A stretch of DNA of 6,941 nucleotides, taken from contig QGUZ01000274.1 in assembly GCA_003242605.1 (NCBI GenBank), forward strand, positions 1 through 6,941. The letters run 5' to 3'. Position 1 is the stretch's first letter. Each line of letters starts with the position of its first letter. The notes beneath the pieces were generated by a model. The model was not told the DNA's origin. It was given only the letters and a program-made list of their open reading frames with translations, and made no database searches. Shown here in pieces: positions 5,085 through 6,941 of the stretch. The DNA is from Actinomycetota bacterium. Its GTDB lineage: Bacteria; Actinomycetota; Actinomycetes; Streptosporangiales; Streptosporangiaceae. Position numbers and translations under genes: made by a program.

Positions 5085-5669
5085 GTGACAGGCGAGCGGG
5101 TGCTGCGGGCGATCCGCGTCACGCCGCGGGCCTGGTTCGTGCCGAAGGAGTCGATGGTGCTCGCCTACATCGACGAGCCGATCCCGATCGGGCACGGCCA
5201 GGTGACCACGCAGCCGTCGCTGTCCGCGGCGATGATCGAGAGCCTGGGGCTCACCGGCGACGAGCACGTGCTGGAGGTCGGCACCGGGTACGGCTTCCAG
5301 ACCGCGCTGCTCGCCGCGCTCGCCGCCGACGTGGTCACGATCGACCTCGAGCCGGAGTTCGCCGAACGGGCGCGGCGGAGCCTCGACCGGCTGGGGGTGC
5401 GGAACGTCGAGACGCGGGTGGGCGACGGCGGCGCCGGGGTACCGGACCGCGCGCCGTACGACGCGATCATCGTGTCCGCCGCCCACCCCGTGGTGCCGCG
5501 GCCGCTCGCCGGGCAGCTCCGGGACGGCGGGCGGCTGGTGCAGCCGATCGGGCCGGGCGGGCACGAGCGGGTGACGCTGTTCGAGCGGGTCGGCGACCGG
5601 CTGGAGGAGCGCCGGCTCGTCTCGCAGGCCTGGTTCGTACGGCTCCGCACCGCGTACGGCGAGGGCTGA
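5085..5669 (+). CDS. Protein-L-isoaspartate O-methyltransferase-like protein
   Basis: The 194-residue product is a class I SAM-dependent methyltransferase of the PIMT type, which methylates L-isoaspartyl residues in aged proteins so they can be repaired. Features in order: P-R-A-W-F-V-P (14-20), G-H-G-Q-V-T-T-Q-P-S (36-45; the family has GQTxSQP), SAM motif I V-L-E-V-G-T-G-Y-G (62-70), acidic V-T-I-D-L-E at the end of strand 2, Y-D-A-I-I-V-S-A-A-H-P (motif II) and L-R-D-G-G-R-L-V-Q-P-I-G. GTG at 5085 is the first usable start after the CapA stop. However, the 60 bases before it, in frame, translate as Y-L-T-P-A-D-L-A-E-E-V-R-Q-V-R-V, which looks like the normal PIMT N-terminus but has no ATG, GTG or TTG. 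The listed start may therefore be too short. It is likely co-transcribed with the CapA gene. Confidence 0.83.
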   Translation: MTGERVLRAIRVTPRAWFVPKESMVLAYIDEPIPIGHGQVTTQPSLSAAMIESLGLTGDEHVLEVGTGYGFQTALLAALAADVVTIDLEPEFAERARRSLDRLGVRNVETRVGDGGAGVPDRAPYDAIIVSAAHPVVPRPLAGQLRDGGRLVQPIGPGGHERVTLFERVGDRLEERRLVSQAWFVRLRTAYGEG

Positions 5670-5746
5670 CGCGGCCCGCCGTACGGCCCGGCCTCGGCGG
5701 ATATCGCGGGGTAATCATTCGGCCGCGCGGGTTGATCCGGCTGTGG

Positions 5747-5752
5747 CACAAT
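5747..5752 (+). promoter_or_regulatory. Possible -10 for a leaderless endonuclease Q-like transcript
   Basis: CACAAT ends seven bases before GTG 5760, the spacing expected for a leaderless mRNA, and no Shine-Dalgarno site is seen. It matches four of six consensus bases. TTGATC at 5732-5737 is too close to be its -35. Confidence 0.3.
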
Positions 5753-5759
5753 CTCGCGG

Positions 5760-6941
5760 GTGCGTTTCATCGCCGACCTGCATATTCATTCGAAATACTC
5801 CAGGGCCTGCAGCAAGGACTGCGATCTGGAACATCTCACCTGGTGGGCCCGGCGTAAGGGCGTGACCCTCGTCGGCACCGGCGACTTCACGCACCCGGCC
5901 TGGTTCGAGCACCTGCGCGAGACGCTCGTCCCGGCCGAGCCGGGCCTGTTCCGGCTGCGCGACGACCTCGACCGGGAGATCGCCCGCACACTTCCCCCGC
6001 GGCTCGCGAACGAGCCGGTCCGGTTCATGCTCTCGGTCGAAATCTCGACGATCTACAAGCGCGGGGACCGCACCCGCAAGGTGCACCACCTGATTTATGT
6101 GCCGGGGTTCGCGGAGGCCGAGCGGTTCAACGCCCGGCTGGGCCGGATCGGCAACCTGGGGTCGGACGGGCGGCCGATCCTCGGGCTCGACTCGCGCGAC
6201 CTGCTGGAGATCACCCTGGAGTCCGGCGAGGGGTCGTACCTGATCCCGGCGCACGTGTGGACGCCGTGGTTCGCGGTGTTCGGCTCGAAGTCCGGGTTCG
6301 ACGCGATCGAGGAGTGCTACGACGACCTCGCCGGCCACATCTTCGCGCTGGAGACCGGCCTGTCCAGCGACCCGGCGATGAACTGGCGGGTGTCCGCGCT
6401 CGACCGCTACCGGCTGGTCAGCAACTCGGACGCGCACTCGCCGCCGATCCTCGGCCGCGAGGCCACGGTCTTCGACACCGAGCTCGACTACTACGCGGTG
6501 CTGGAGGCGCTGCGCACCGGCGCGGGGCACGCCGGGACGATCGAGTTCTTCCCGGAGGAGGGCAAGTACCACGTCGACGGGCACCGCAAGTGCGGGGTGC
6601 GGATGGAGCCGCGGGAGACCCGCGCCATCGGCGGAAAGTGCCCGGAGTGCGGCAAGCCGCTCACGGTCGGCGTGCTCAGCCGGGTGGAGGACCTCGCCGA
6701 CCGGCCCGAGGGCTTCCGGCCGGAGGGCGCGGCCGGGTTCGAGAGCCTCGTGCCGCTGCCGGAGATCATGGGCGAGATCCTCGGGGTGGGGCCGAAGAGC
6801 AAGCGGGTCGCCACCGAGATCGACAAGCTCACCGCCGCCCTCGGCCCGGAGCTGGCGACCCTCCGCGCGGGGCCGGGGGCCAGGGCGAGCCCGACCCCGC
6901 CGCGCACTCCCAGGCGCCTCGGCGGGCGCCCCCCCGCCAGG
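5760..6941 (+). CDS. Endonuclease Q-like PHP-domain protein (3' end cut by window)
   Basis: From GTG 5760 the frame stays open to the window end, 394 residues. The N-terminal PHP domain shows the metal motifs D6-L-H-I-H-S, G-T-G-D42-F-T-H45-P, S-V-E94-I-S, K-V-H109-H110, P-A-H165-V-W-T-P and S-D224-A-H226-S-P. Then comes a zinc knuckle with H275/C278 and C294-P-E-C297-G, and a helix-hairpin-helix-like stretch around L-G-V-G-P-K (about 339-360). This order is that of endonuclease Q (TIGR00375), which nicks DNA 5' of deaminated bases such as uracil and hypoxanthine, a repair role in the cytoplasm. From about residue 370 the sequence turns into a P/R/G/A-rich run with no family similarity, either a linker to another domain or the result of a shift. 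In some bacteria such proteins are joined to a UvrD-type helicase, but that cannot be seen here. Confidence 0.83.
   Translation, partial: MRFIADLHIHSKYSRACSKDCDLEHLTWWARRKGVTLVGTGDFTHPAWFEHLRETLVPAEPGLFRLRDDLDREIARTLPPRLANEPVRFMLSVEISTIYKRGDRTRKVHHLIYVPGFAEAERFNARLGRIGNLGSDGRPILGLDSRDLLEITLESGEGSYLIPAHVWTPWFAVFGSKSGFDAIEECYDDLAGHIFALETGLSSDPAMNWRVSALDRYRLVSNSDAHSPPILGREATVFDTELDYYAVLEALRTGAGHAGTIEFFPEEGKYHVDGHRKCGVRMEPRETRAIGGKCPECGKPLTVGVLSRVEDLADRPEGFRPEGAAGFESLVPLPEIMGEILGVGPKSKRVATEIDKLTAALGPELATLRAGPGARASPTPPRTPRRLGGRPPAR

Noticed and set aside
3660..5564. Long minus-strand open frame opposite the CapA and methyltransferase genes
   Set aside because: It also crosses most of the tRNA promoter region and has no motif; the plus-strand genes show clear family motifs. 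It is an antisense shadow caused by GC-rich third positions.
5715..6584. Minus-strand open frame opposite the EndoQ-like gene
   Set aside because: The plus strand carries all PHP metal motifs in order; the antisense product has no recognisable content.

Overview
This is a very GC-rich window with actinobacterial signatures: dense GC third positions, a PP2C-type phosphatase tail, leaderless-looking promoters and a DUF2975/XRE pair. The style would fit Streptosporangiales, but that placement is a guess. No rRNA, CRISPR array, transposase or integrase is visible.

Left part (1-2160). The window opens inside a PP2C-like phosphatase gene that ends at 346. Next come two gene remnants on the same strand. 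The first is a piece of a flavin-dependent oxidoreductase (about 350-490). The second is a glycosyltransferase whose conserved segments lie in three successive frames with the middle missing (490-917). I recognise their wording as that of the MSMEG_0569-type oxidoreductase and MSMEG_0565-type glycosyltransferase, which belong together in the Nit1C/nitrogen-starvation cluster, so this may be the scar of a lost Nit1C locus. Then follow a minus-strand small protein with two CxxCxGxG knuckles (940-1227) and a GNAT acetyltransferase (1603-2160).

Middle part (2161-3669). A two-gene operon encodes a four-helix DUF2975 membrane protein and a 73-residue XRE regulator. In front of it are two near-identical palindromes exactly 21 bp apart that cover the predicted -10 and start region, which looks like an autoregulatory operator. 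After the operon is a gene-free stretch with three strong hairpins, at least two of them terminator-like and facing opposite ways. It ends at a minus-strand tRNA-Lys(TTT) with an encoded CCA.

Right part (3670-6941). A CapA-family metallophosphatase-like gene is probably translated from a leaderless mRNA. A protein-L-isoaspartate methyltransferase-like gene follows in the same frame, and its apparent N-terminal coding extends upstream of the only usable start codon. The last gene is a PHP-domain protein of the endonuclease Q family with a zinc knuckle. It runs off the window in a proline/arginine-rich tail, possibly a linker to a further domain.

Functional links visible here are limited: the DUF2975/XRE pair is a self-contained regulated unit, while the CapA, methyltransferase and EndoQ genes look like neighbouring maintenance genes rather than one pathway.
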